From Siphonodentalium dalli (Eukaryota > Mollusca > Scaphopoda > Gadilida > Siphonodentaliidae), in the NCBI GenBank assembly GCA_032622095.1, contig CP136068.1:159049465-159113464 (forward strand): a DNA stretch of 64,000 nt, given 5' to 3'. Positions within the stretch are counted from its first letter, which is position 1, and each line of letters opens with the position of its first letter. The position numbers were made by a program, and so were the translations under genes. Below are positions 10,919-22,180 of this stretch, one piece after another. The notes beneath the pieces were generated by a model. It had not been told where the DNA came from. It did not search any database and saw nothing but the letters and a program-made list of their open reading frames with translations.

Positions 10919-11062
10919 TAGAATACACCCATAGTAATCGAGAATACCAAATTTTCACCACGAGTGGAATTGTGGTTTAACCACGAGCCTGTTGGAGAGT
11001 GTTTAGAACCACGATACCACGAGTGGTGAAAATTCATTACTCTCGGCTACTATGCGTGTATT
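10919..11062. repeat. Short palindromic repeat in intron 3
   Basis: Inverted repeat of ~55-bp arms: aatacacccatagtaatcga ... ttttcaccacgagtgg on the left, complementary to ccacgagtggtgaaaa ... tactatgcgtgtatt on the right. Likely a small foldback transposon remnant; no clear target-site duplication. Confidence 0.6.
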
Positions 11063-12012
11063 TTAATTATGCCTTAATTATTATTTGTATTTGTTCCGCG
11101 AATACAACTACTCCGCTGTTTAATTTGAATTTATTTACACCGAGACACACAAACACGACGCTATAAGAAATGTGCGGTGGTGAAAAATATTAGATTTCAA
11201 AAATCCTTATCTGATCACTCTGAGCTGTGACGGGTGGGTTCATCGACTCGAATCAAATATGTTTTACCCCGAAGCCAAATAAATAATAATTAAGGGGGGG
11301 GACTTAATCGGATTATGAATCTGTAAACACAATTGTCTCTGTGCATTACTAACAATTGTTGAATACCAAATGCGACATGTACATTATTATGCAAAGAGTG
11401 GTCGATAAGCAAATCACTCAACACCGTATATAAGCTCACTCTGGATCACCATGATTTTTTTCGTGGTCATTATTATCACACCCTCCTCGATTATTATCAC
11501 CCCCTCCTCGATATTTTAGCCCACCTCGGATTTATTTATCTCCCTACACCTTACTCATATATAGTCGTAACAATGGAATGTGGAATTATCGATGTTACAA
11601 TAAGTTAGTAATTTTAATTGATTAATGCTTAACAGCTATCACATTTTACTGACATTTTAATGATATGCATGTAATTACTTGTATATTGAACAATGTATAC
11701 ATGTATGTATATTATCTTGTGAATGTATACATGTATGTATATCGAGATGGACTTTTCTTGGTCGCTGATGGTGCAACGGAGATAACTAATACAAAATATA
11801 ATCCTTCCACGCGCGCCAATTTTTCAAGAAAATCCGTGATAATCTTTCGGTTTATATTTTAATGACCTTACCATTTCGGAGGGCTAGGTTTTGATTTTCG
11901 CTGAACCTAGCGATTTTCGTATCACCTGCTCAGACACCCACTTACATGTAATGGTTACCTATAAAACGAAATGCAGACGGCGTTATATATACGTGATCGC
12001 ACTCCATTTCAG
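11063..12012. other. Intron 3 remainder
   Basis: No gene. It includes a duplicated tcaccccctcctcgat motif (about 11470-11515) and a ~90-bp stretch (about 11868-11965: tttcggagggctagg ... cacccacttacatgta) that recurs at about 17397-17485. Confidence 0.4.
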
Positions 12013-12123
12013 ACCCAAGGACATACCGGATATCCACTCTTCAAGGCCGAGGGTAACGCCGGAATAGATTGGATGACGACTGAAATGGATGTAGACTATG
12101 AATACACCGTTACCCCATTCAAC
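12013..12123 (+). CDS. Exon 4: MAM domain segment
   Basis: 37 codons, phase 0 at both ends; acceptor ctccatttcag, donor ttcaac/gtaagt. It reads TQGHTGYPLFKAEGNAG, then IDWMTTEMDVDYEYTVTPFN. It corresponds to the MAM strand-turn-strand region in which a glycine-rich segment, Trp and a YxV/F strand precede the final FEA segment. Confidence 0.85.
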
Positions 12124-12406
12124 GTAAGTCACATAGCTCTATTCAATGGTAATAACATGATTGTTTTTTTTGCAGCCAACATCGATAAATTATATATCAA
12201 ATTGCATGACGACAGATGACAGACAGACGAAATGATAATACAAATGCAGAAGAATTCATTTTTTTTAATGTCGGTATATAGCATGTTTAAATTCGTTTTT
12301 TGTAGGGAGAGGTTTCCCTTAATGAAAAATTATAGATTTGTGAGAGAGAAGAGAGAGGAGAGAGACAGTGTATAGTTGAAGTTTGTATTGTAAATAAATG
12401 TCACTT

Positions 12407-12676
12407 GGTATAATAGTTAAGTAGTGGTTAAGTCAGTGCGTTAATGTATTATCAATGTGTGGTATAATAGTTAAGTAGTGGTTAAGTCAGTGCGTTAATG
12501 TATTATCAATGTGTGGTATAATAGTTAAGTAGTGGTTAAGTCAGTGCGTTAATGTATTATCAATGTGTGGTATAATAGTTAAGTAGTGGTTAAGTCAGTG
12601 CGTTAATGTATTATCAATGTGTGGTATAATAGTTAAGTAGTCCTTAAGTCAGTGCGTTAATGTATTATCAATGTGT
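12407..12676. repeat. 54-bp tandem repeat, five copies
   Basis: Nearly identical 54-bp units (gtgtggtataatagttaagt ... cgttaatgtattatcaat) in intron 4. The last unit has gtcc for gtgg. I could not match it to a neighbouring exon. Confidence 0.9.
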
Positions 12677-12769
12677 GGTACATGTGATGGTTAGATGATT
12701 GCTTTTAAGGCATTGGATTTTCTTTTCTTACATATATGAATAGAAGTATACTACAATAATCTTTATTAA

Positions 12770-13152
12770 CCCTTTACCCAACAAACCGGCCAAAAACGGC
12801 CAAAAACAGCCTAAATTATCTTGGGTCTGTCTCAATAAAACCATACAAATATGGATATCATTGGAACCGGTTCATTGACCACATTGTGATGGTTACAGTT
12901 ATGCCCTGTGCCAATGCATTCTCTTATATATGCGAGTCGACCACAGGTCGCCTCGCATATATAAGAGAATGCATTGGCCTAAACAAAATCTTTTTTTAAC
13001 ACTTTTTACCATTTTTTCTTACATTCTTTAACAATGTTATAATTTTTAATGTGTTAAGCCGATGCATTCTCTTATATATGCGAGGCGACCTATGGTCGAC
13101 TCGCATATATAAGAGAATGCATTGGCACAGGGCCGTTCTGTTGGGTAAAGGC
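12770..13152. mobile_element. TTAA-flanked hairpin element, family F2, copy 1
   Basis: 383 bp bounded by CCCTTTACCCAACA and its complement, with TTAA at 12766-12769 and 13153-13156. Inside are two ~67-bp near-perfect hairpins (ccaatgcattctcttatata ... gcgag / complement) separated by a ~100-bp spacer. The same structure lies in reverse orientation at 23571-23962. No transposase. Confidence 0.88.
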
Positions 13153-13156
13153 TTAA

Positions 13157-13549
13157 AAAGTGCCCACGTGATATAAGGTGTCAATACACATTTATATATC
13201 ATTCATGATAATAATTATTCTACTTCAGACAGTGACTTCGCAATGTAGTCGTTGTTTTATACAGGAACATGTCCCAAGTCCTGCACATTGAACATGTTCC
13301 GTGATATAAGTATTAAAATAGATACGTTAGGTTAATATACAATAATCTTGTGTCGGTAATTCAATTTAATTTAATTTAATTTTAATTTATTTTTAATTTT
13401 TAATTTTGAGGCGTGGAATGGGTTTATATGGTAATAATATGATGATACGAAACACGTATTGGACCAACCACATAATCCTCAAACAACTGTCGAAATAGGT
13501 CATGAATTCAGGAAATACTATATATATGAATGACGTCACACACACACAA

Positions 13550-13599
<50 letters not shown>

Positions 13600-14480
13600 C
13601 TAGAAGGTGACCCGACATCGTCCGGGCTTTGTCCTTGAATTGTCCATTTTGAAGGTCAATGTCAAGTGGGGTCACCATTTGACCAGTCCAAAACACTTCC
13701 AGGACAAAAGTACCCCTATGTATAAAATTTCGTCGAAATCCCATCAAAATTGGCGATTTGACCTTGAATTGACCCGATTTCAAGGTCAAGGTCACGTCGC
13801 ACGGGAAAATGAATATGCTTATGAGACTCCCCATACGAAGGTACCCCCACATACCAAGTTTCATCGAAATCCCGTTATATTCGGGCGTTTGACTTTGAAA
13901 TGACCCGATTTCAAGGTCAAAGTCACGTCGCACGGACAAATTAATAGGCCCATGCCACCCGCCGGCCGAAAATACCCCCACATACCAAGTTTCATCGAAA
14001 TCGGCTGGGCCGTTTTCGAGTTCATCGCGAACACACAGACACACACACACACAGACACACAAACAGATCCTCCAAAATATATAATAGATATATATATATA
14101 TATATTATCTGAAAAGTCTAATCATAGTCGTATACATTAAATAAGCGGTTTCCATAATCCGAAAATAAGCGATTGTGCTGTACAAATAGACCCTCTACAA
14201 TTATGCATGTGACATGTCCCTTCTAATATAGTAATTGAGGTGGGTCTATTTAATTTCCAGATGCACATGGACAATATCTCAAATTAATGCAAAATGATGT
14301 GTAACCGACAAAGTGTTAAATACAAAAATGAGTGATTTCCTCAAATCCTGTATACGTGATGGCAGTGATCAAACCAGGGTAGATAGGGACTGAACTCTAC
14401 CTTGCAGTTTGGCAGAAATGTGACGTTATTGGTGGTGTACCGTATACAAGGAAGTTACACTTTTGTGGGTTTTGTTTTAG
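13157..14480. repeat. Intron 4: microsatellites and a dispersed repeat with ~131-bp internal subunits
   Basis: (CA)n(TA)n microsatellites at ~13540-13596 and ~14029-14104 flank a dispersed repeat at ~13598-14060. Its degenerate subunits contain atttcaaggtcaaggtcacg and ccaagtttcatcgaaatc, spaced about 131 bp. It ends in a gagttcatcgcgaacacac tail of the sort seen in widespread non-coding repeats of aquatic invertebrates. Open frames on both strands follow from the repeat and are not taken as genes. Confidence 0.6.
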
Positions 14481-14604
14481 TTGGTGTTTGAAGCGACAAC
14501 ACTATCGTACGAGCATATGTCGTCCCTGAGCGGATATTACTTCTACGGGAACAAGGGAGATATCGCTATAGACGACATCCAGGTGTACAATACATCATGC
14601 AAAC
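14481..14604 (+). CDS. Exon 5: end of the MAM domain
   Basis: Acceptor tttgttttag, donor gcaaac/gtgagt; enters in phase 0, leaves in phase 1. It reads LVFEATTLSYEHMSSLSG, then YYFYGNKGDIAIDDIQVYN and TSCK. The VFEA ... GDIAIDDI ... C ending is the strongest MAM signature and supplies the fourth conserved cysteine. Confidence 0.95.
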
Positions 14605-14649
14605 GTGAGTATACGTCATTGGGACGTGATTATTACGACATTGGAACAC

Positions 14650-14745
14650 ATCTCATTCACATTCTATTACTACTATGATAACACTAGACGACATCCAAAC
14701 GTACAACACGTCACGTATACGTGACTATTACGTCACATGGACGTA
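14650..14745 (+). pseudogene. Decayed copy of the exon 5 end and donor
   Basis: tagacgacatccaaacgtac ... acgtgactattacgtca repeats tagacgacatccaggtgtac ... acgtgagtatacgtca of exon 5 and its intron start, about 100 bp downstream. Upstream, attctattactactatgata resembles the exon's attacttctacgggaaca. Reading frame and donor are degraded. Confidence 0.75.
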
Positions 14746-15504
14746 CTTATGTTATTCCCCGGTTTTAGATGTCCATTAAGGAATATACAAGAGGTGGTGT
14801 GTGACTGAACGAGCTGATTAAATTTCCAGACTACAACAGTTTCCAGTATCATCATATTTGGTGAATAAGTTGGAAGGGAGATATCAAGGAAATATCTCAC
14901 CAGATATAGTCCGTGATCGCATTTATTACATCGTAGACATCATAACATCATGCTATACATGCGGCCATATTACACACATTCATCTTGTAACATATGGAGG
15001 ATATTTATGGCTTTGGGTGAGCAATTCAGATCGGCTCACCCACGTATACACGTACATGTATAATTAGTAGACTGTAAATACAGAATTAGCCATTCTGAAT
15101 ACCTATATCAGAGTGCTACTTTGTGGACAATTATTTCATTGTTTATCTGCATTGATTAGCTGTATCAGATGTTCGTTTCTATAGTATTCGCCTTAGGTTC
15201 GTTTCTTCGTTAGGTTAGGCTTTCTCGCAATTTCGACCTTTTCTTTGTATTAATCAGCTGGCTTTTCATATGCAACTTGTCAATTCTTGCCCAAACATGT
15301 GTTCATTAATTACCATTCATCGCACGTATTCTTAATTTATTAGCTTTACTTTTAATAATTAATAATATGTCAAACTGTTAATGCCACTGTGGTGATCGGA
15401 TATTTTATAATGCAAATATATTAAGCGAATCCCGCTTGGTTAATTCACACATGTGCATTCTTTGTATATCAGAATTTGTAACACTGTGTTATGTTACTGT
15501 GCAT
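14746..15504. other. Intron 5 segment, nothing recognised
   Basis: AT-rich sequence without a recognisable repeat or coding segment. Confidence 0.4.
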
Positions 15505-15870
15505 TCTGATTACCTATACATGCCTACATTCTGAATACATATACATGCCTTCATTCTGAATACCTATACATGCCTGCATTCTGAATACCTATACATGCCT
15601 GCATTCTGAATACCTGTACATGCCTGCATTCTTAAAACATATACATGTCTGCTTTCTGAATACCTATACATGCCTTCATTCTGAAAACATATACATGCAT
15701 GCATTCGGAATACATATACATGCCTGAGTTCTGAATACCTATGCATGCCTGCATTCTGAATACCTATACATACCAGCATTCTGAATACTTATACGTGGCT
15801 GCATTCTGATTACCTATACGTGGCTGCATTCGGAATACCTATACATGGCCGCATTCGTATTACAACAACT
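15505..15870. repeat. 25-bp tandem repeat, about 14 copies
   Basis: Units of attctgaatacctatacatg + cctgc with moderate divergence. The minus-strand open frame 15564-15779 (repeats like CIGIQNAGMHRYS) is a product of the repeat. Confidence 0.9.
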
Positions 15871-15917
15871 TAGAATAGACAGGTAAGACCTACTGAAATA
15901 TTATGAAAAACATTTAA

Positions 15918-16281
15918 AGTGAGCACGGTAGGGTGATCAAATAGAAATGGAGAATAATCTTGTTCAAAGTTGTTATTTAAAAAAATATTATATCTACTTT
16001 GACAACACACACCGTCGTTTATTTAGTATGTACTAATTAAATGCAGTGACTCTCGATGATGAACTCGTTTTCATTAGTTTATTGCCGATAGATGCGTCCC
16101 GAATCGAGTTGTAAATATTTACAATTGAGCGTAGTTCTGACGATGTTTTCCATGGAGGGGTACGCTCGATTTACTTCAGATTGTCGACGGTGTTAGTAGA
16201 ATGTTACATTCCTCCTATTGGCATGGTGCCTGAATACTAAATTATCAGTTTCACGCACCCGAACAAGTGCATAATATGTCT
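15918..16281 (-). mobile_element. TTAA-flanked element, family F1, inverted copy
   Basis: 364 bp, TTAA at 15914-15917 and 16282-16285. In reverse complement it aligns with 1306-1673: cacttgttcgggtgcgtgaa, cgtcccgaatcgagttgtaa and gatcaaatagaaatgg blocks. Confidence 0.82.
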
Positions 16282-16325
16282 TTAACCACAGCTCAGAAAA
16301 AGAGAGTGGTGCAAATAGCTTTGAA

Positions 16326-16860
16326 TCATATATAGATTGCTACAATGCTTTTACATTTAAACATATATAGATTGCTACAATGCTTTTACATTTAAACATA
16401 TATAGATTGGTACAATGCTTTTACATTTAAAGGGACTTAGATATTATTAAAACATATATAGATTGGCACAATGCTTTTACATTTAAAGGGTCTTAGATAT
16501 TATTAAAACATATATATATATATATTGGTACAATGCTTTTACATTTAAAGGGACTTATATATTATTAAAACATATATATATTGGTACAATGCTTTTACAT
16601 TTTAACATATATAGATGGTACAATGCTTTTACATTAAAACATATATAGATTGGTACAATGCTTTTACATTTAAACATATATAGATTGGTACAATGCTTTT
16701 ACATTTAAACATATATAGATTGGTACAATGCTTCTGCATTTAAACATATATAGATTGGTACAATGTTTTTACATTTTAACATATATAGATTGGTACAATG
16801 CTTTTACATTATGATACATTTAATGGGACTTAGATATTATTAAAATATAAAATAGTAACA
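16326..16860. repeat. 35-bp tandem repeat with a longer variant
   Basis: Units acatatatagattggtacaa + tgcttttacatttaa; several carry an extra agggacttagatattattaa. A single further unit with the same downstream flank (agtaacag.gcgatatcggga) lies at ~17487-17590. Confidence 0.88.
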
Positions 16861-18009
16861 GGACGATATCGGGAAAATTATGACATCTTACAGATAACGA
16901 GTCGAAACTTGATGTGACATGCGCTTAGCATGGCATATAGTCAGCAAACTGCAACTGATGGTGGTCTTATCAAAACATTTTGGCATCTTTTTAACTCATT
17001 GGGAGTAATTTTCAAAAATGTAGAAATGCTACCTTTGGCATTAAATGAATCTTGTTTTTGTGGGGTACTTTCTAAAACTATTTTCAAAATTTTAATAAAC
17101 CGCTCCAGGGTCCAGCTTCCACCTCAAAATTCATGTCATCAGAACGAGGAGCAATTTGTCTGCGAGAAATTGGGACCTTGGTCATCATCACATTTAGCCT
17201 CGAATCTTCTTTAATATGCCTAACAGACAACCTCCCCTTTCTTCTGACATCCATACATTTGTGCACCACCTTCATTATGTAGGGAAATTATATAATGGAT
17301 AGGTTGTAAGCCATTATTTCTTTCACTCTACTTGTGTTGACAAACGGAAAGGCCGTAAGGTCCGTCAGCCAGTGCTCCATTCTGACTTGTTATTGCCATT
17401 CCGGAGGGCTAGGTGTGATTTACGTTGACCCGGCAGATGTGTTACATTGTCAGGCACCCACTTACCTGTATTGGTTAACTTATAAAACATATATAGATTG
17501 ATACAATGCTTTTACATCTAAAGGGTCTTAGAAATTATTAAAATAGAAAATAGTAACAGAGCGATATCGGGAAAATTATAACATCTTACAATTGTCCAAC
17601 ATTGGGTAAAATAAACATGTACAAAACTCACCCGATCGATTGGACCAAAGTCACACATAAACTACATCAAGTCTTCCATAGAAACACCTCACCATATCAA
17701 TACATCAACTTGATAATCATTTATACAATGTTAGACGATCATATTTTCAAGAAACTCAAGAGACTGACCCTTTCTGAATAATTTCAGAACGATATTTTCC
17801 TCCAATTAGCCAGGTGTAAAAATTAGGGTTGACTGCACTTGGACAAAATATTGGGCTAAAGTTGTGAAAATTATATATGGAGATATTGTGGACTAAGCAA
17901 TATACTGTAGCAACTTCTAATGAACGTATACACGTTTGTGCATACATATAATTAATAACACATATTGATTGCCTGTGTTACACTTATTATATCATATGGC
18001 CTCATATGG
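16861..18009. other. Intron 5 remainder
   Basis: No gene recognised. It contains the second copy of a ~90-bp block also found near 11870 (17397-17485) and the single 35-bp-type unit at ~17487. The 94-codon frame at 16930-17214 has no recognisable domain. Confidence 0.4.
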
Positions 18010-18245
18010 GTCACGTTCTGTTACTTCTACGGGTGCAAGGGGTATCGATATTTATGACATCCACGCGCACAATACATCACGTAGTCGTGATTATTACGCC
18101 ATCGTGATGTAAGTATTACGTCATCGGGTCTCACCTCGGCCATATTCTATTACTTCTACGGGAACGACGGGATATCGCTATAGACGACATCCACGCGTAC
18201 ACTACGTCATGCAGACGTGGATGTTACGTCATCGGAACACATCTT
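18010..18245 (+). pseudogene. Two further decayed copies of the exon 5 end
   Basis: Two ~125-bp units at about 18010-18110 and 18135-18245 repeat ttacttctacgggaac ... gggatatcgctatagacgac ... acgtcat from exon 5 and its intron start. They lie 3.4 kb downstream of exon 5, so the original duplication block was probably split by later insertions. The frames are broken relative to exon 5. Confidence 0.75.
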
Positions 18246-18369
18246 ACTCATCGACTATTATGTTTTATTGTATGCTTTATTCTCTGATCCAATACCAGAG
18301 AGAAAGAAAAACAAGATAGAATAGAAAATATACATATATACATATATATATATAAATATTACAAATTGT

Positions 18370-18560
18370 TTGACCCAAATGGCCATCAGTTGGAAAATGT
18401 CCAACTTTGTGGGTGTCCGGTTGAAAATGTCCAACAGTTGGATAGATTGAGGTACATATTGGAAAACTGCAAACCACAATGGGCTACAAATGGGTTTACC
18501 CAAGTTCAAGGGCGGGGGAGGTAGAGTTGGACATTCCGAGACCATCTAGTCAGGTCCCTG
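18370..18560 (-). repeat. Dispersed repeat related to the core of the Harbinger-like element
   Basis: In reverse complement it shares gttggacattttccaactga, ggccattt and an accaggac-like block with 4140-4260. A short microsatellite (tacatatata) precedes it at about 18330-18355. Confidence 0.45.
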
Positions 18561-18587
18561 TCCAAGCTGTAAGTCAGTCAGTCCCGT

Positions 18588-18787
18588 CGCTACCCTGGTT
18601 TGAATGCTGCCATCATGTATATAGAGTTCAGTCCCATCGCTACCCTGGTTTGAATGCTGCCATCATGTATATAGAGTTCAGTCCCCTCGCTATCCTGGTT
18701 TGAATGCTGCCATCATGTATATAGAGTTCAGTCCCCTCGCTACCCTGGTTTGAATGCTGCCATCATGTATATAGAGTTCAGTCCCCT
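18588..18787. repeat. 50-bp tandem repeat, four copies, just upstream of exon 6
   Basis: Near-identical 50-bp units (cgctaccctggtttgaatgc ... gagttcagtccc) ending 18 bp before the exon 6 acceptor. The cag/tccc in each unit resembles a 3' splice site. Some similarity to the exon 6 start (tcccgtcatgccctg) is visible but weak, so I leave the origin open. Confidence 0.9.
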
Positions 18788-18805
18788 CGCAATTGTTTCT
18801 TGAAG

Positions 18806-19009
18806 ATATCCCGTCATGCCCTGCTGGTGCTGTGACACGATTGGACAACTCGACCAACACTCAAGTGTGCTATTCGGTCCATACAATTCGACGATCTTGG
18901 TATGACGCCGCTAGGGTGTGCAGGGCAGAAGGAAAATACGGACACCTGATAACAATTAACAACGCAGACGAGCAGCAATTCATAGCTGACCACATATCAC
19001 AAAGCAAAG
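18806..19009 (+). CDS. Exon 6: first half of the C-type lectin domain
   Basis: Acceptor aattgtttcttgaag, donor aaagcaaag/gtaagt, phase 1 at both ends. It reads IPSCPAGAVTRLDNST, then QVCYSVHTIRRSWYDAARVC and RAEGKYGHLITINNADEQQF. The N-terminal cysteine pair, the WYDAARVC helix with the first core cysteine and the LITINN..EQ segment are those of the C-type lectin fold. The split codon with exon 5 (c + at) gives His and links the MAM and lectin domains without a spacer. Confidence 0.92.
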
Positions 19010-19775
19010 GTAAGTCATCACACCACATATCACATACCACATGTCAGTCATCATCGTAACACATATCACATAACACATGGTAGTCATCATCGTAACGCAT
19101 ATCACAAAACAACGATAAGTCATCGCCGTACCACATATATCACAAAACAACGATCAGTCATCGCCGTACCACATATCACAAAAAAGGATGTAAGATCAGC
19201 CCTCACCATAATATAAATCACAAAACAACGATCAGTCACCGCCACATATCACAATTCAAAGGTCAGTAATCTCAGTAAAACTTTATATCACAAAACAAAG
19301 ACCAGTCATCACCGTAACACATATCGCAACACAAATGTCGGTCGTCGCCGTTACACATATCACAAAACAACAATCAGTCATCGCCGCATATAACAAAATA
19401 AGGCCAGTCATCGCCGTAACACATATTACAAAACAAAGATCGGTCATCGCTGTAACCCATATCACAAACAAAGGTCAGTTATCGTCGTAACACATATCGC
19501 AACACAAATGTCCGTCATCGCCGTTACACACATCGCAAAACAAATGTTGGTCATCGCCATTATACATATCACAAAACAACAATGAGTCATCGCTGCATAT
19601 AACAAATGGAGGCAAGGCATAGCCGTAACACATATCACAAAACAGAGATCGGTCATCGCCGTTACACATATCACAAAACAAAGGTTGGTCATCGCCTTAA
19701 CCTATATCATAAAACAAAGGTCAGTCATCACCATAACACACATCACAAAACAAAGGTCAGTCATCGCAGTAAAAC
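19010..19775 (+). repeat. Array C: 36-bp minisatellite derived from exon 6 end plus its 5' splice site
   Basis: About 20 units of roughly 36 bp (gtaacacatatcacaaaaca + aaggtcagtcatcgcc) start at the exon 6 donor. The exon end reads accacatatcacaaagcaaa + g/gtaagtcatcac, so each unit carries the last coding bases and a donor-like gtcagt or gtaagt. Twelve-residue repeats in minus-strand frames (e.g. VICVTAMTDLCF) are by-products. Confidence 0.9.
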
Positions 19776-19839
19776 TTGGCCAGTTTCAGATGGTATATCC
19801 ACTGATAAAATATTGGGGTAAATATGAGTAACGTAGGGT

Positions 19840-20170
19840 AAGTCAAAAGCATGTGGAGTCATTTTGACCAACCCACACCCTTCAGCAAGTTAATATGGCT
19901 AACTCTTGTCTTAGTCAGTGTGACCACTCCATAGAAAACATCATCTGAACTACGCTAAATTGTAAATATTTACTTCTCGATTCGGGACGCAACTGTCGGC
20001 GATAAAGTAACGAAATCAATTTCACCATCGAGAGTCACTGAATTTAATTAATATATAATAATAGCGTTGTGTGTTGTCACTTATGATTTAAGATTTGTAA
20101 AAATAACTGCTTTGAGTAAGATTATCCGCCATTTCTATTTGATCACCACACCGGGGTGTTTCTTCCAATA
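19840..20170 (+). mobile_element. Truncated family F1 element
   Basis: From ~19920 it aligns with 1306-1673 (actccatagaaaac, gattcgggacgcaactg, tttgatcaccacaccggggt). TTAA ends are not recognisable, so this is a decayed copy. Confidence 0.6.
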
Positions 20171-22180
20171 TGACCGAAATGTTTTAGATTAATGAGCTCT
20201 AATTCACAATAAGGTTTGCAAAATGGCCACAATGAACCAATACAATATTCTAATCAGAAAACATAGATCACTTTGAAATGTAAAATGTTGTCCCATCTTA
20301 CAGGAATCTATATAAAAACAATTATGAAACAATTGTTGTTTTCAAATTTACACTTTCTTACAGTACTCATATCTGTAAAATTACTGCATGTTTTTAGTAT
20401 AATAGTTTACCGAAATGTGCTATGATATTCCAATATATTGAGAGGGACCTTGCTTTTTCGTTATAATGTTTCTTGTGTCAGAAATTCACCATGTAAAATG
20501 TTGTCGTATCCGCTCGATTTGCGAAATCAATAACAACACTCGAAAAATAGGGAACGTCAATATATAGTATATATAGTCACCACCAATTGGCTTATTTAAG
20601 TACTTTATGACCAAAACTAACCTTAGAACATCGCTGATTTAGATGACAATTTCCTAGAAAAAAGATATTTGACGGAAAACTTTGACAAAATGGATTGTAA
20701 ACATCACGTGACTAAAAACTCGGAATACCCTCCGAACGAAATTAAATAGTTAAAATCGTTAAATAGTTTTTGTCTTTAAACATGGCAAAACACTTGAATA
20801 TGCATTAGACTGACAACCTAAAATACGATATTCATATATAAACATAATTTATTAAATAATGTGGCTATATATCAAGTATTATTTTGTTACAGGGTAGAGA
20901 TTCCCGGTCTTTCCCCAACTCTATTTTTATTGTCGCACGCGTTTCCCTCTTTGGAGTGGTTTGCAGATGCAAACTATTCTTATTAAAATCAATCAAAACA
21001 AGGTTACACGCATAATACACAGTGGCAATAATCCACAACATCTGTAATCCATGCAGGTATAGATAACTGCGCAATCGGTCATCCAAGTTAATTTTTAGGG
21101 CTGTTGTATTGTTTAATCAACTTTCTCTGAAAAACAAAAACATGTCGAAATCTCGTTTTGGTTTCGGTTTGATGGATGACTAAATGTGTTCAAAATATTT
21201 TTGAAAACAATATTAGGGTTAATTAAACTATAAGTATTTCAAATTACAATATATGCTAGCTTACTAGTTTTGTTGTTCAACTGTCTGTGGTAATTTCTGT
21301 TGGAAAATCTCTGAAGTATGAATTTATACCAGGCCATTTGTGTCAAAATGCACCAGTATCACAAAATATGATGCATCTGATATGGTAGGTAATGTTGAAA
21401 ATATAGCCTACAGTGTAATGTTTTGCTAAATATGTTAGAAAGTATCAATTGTGCATGAGGTATTGGTGAAATAGGGGCAAAATAGACAGCCTCATACATC
21501 CTTATGATCCAGCTCACATAATTGCCAACTTGGCTTCCCATACCAAAAAATAGTCCCAAAAAGCAAATGGCCACATAACTGTGTTCAACTGATGGAGGGT
21601 GCCTTCAACTCAATGGATTTGTAGCTAAAATAGTGAGTTATTTTACAAAATGACGGTCCTTCTCCTCATCCTGGAATCCTAATCTATAAGATGCCACAAT
21701 AATTATATTTGTTTGCTTTATTAGTTTTGACTTCTGGTGAGTGGCATAATTTCACTCCCTTTCTAGTTAATTTTCTCAATCAAATATATCTTTTAAAAAT
21801 ATGGATGTGATGTCAACAAATTGTTCAATCATATTCCTATATCCTTGTGAAATTTCATGTCAATTGGAAACAGTCTTTCAATGGCTGGCATTTATCAGAG
21901 AGAGGGGTATAAAAACTCATTCGGCCATCTTTGTCACGTTTAGGATACCCTTAAAACAAAATAGATTTTGACGGTTACTAGATATTGATTCGTCTGTCGG
22001 TTAACACTGTGCTTCGACTTTAAACTGTTTGTAATTATGTTAAGTTTATGACGTTGTAATTCGGTACATTGATTTTAGGCAGAATTTATGTTTTGAAAAT
22101 CTCACATTTCAAGCAGTGTGTGGTAGTGATCGATCCACCGTAGTGAGGGAGATAACTCTGTCAGTTTGATTCTGTTACAG
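20171..22180. other. Intron 6 remainder, nothing recognised
   Basis: About 2 kb of AT-rich sequence without tandem repeats, inverted-repeat elements or coding segments that I can recognise. It ends in the acceptor tctgttacag before exon 7. Confidence 0.5.

Noticed and set aside
13508-14062. 184-aa minus-strand ORF
   Set aside because: Composed of a dispersed repeat and CA/TA microsatellites (poly CVC and YIYI).
19283-19821. Cys-rich minus-strand ORFs that look like a repeat protein
   Set aside because: Pure products of the 36-bp array with a period divisible by three.
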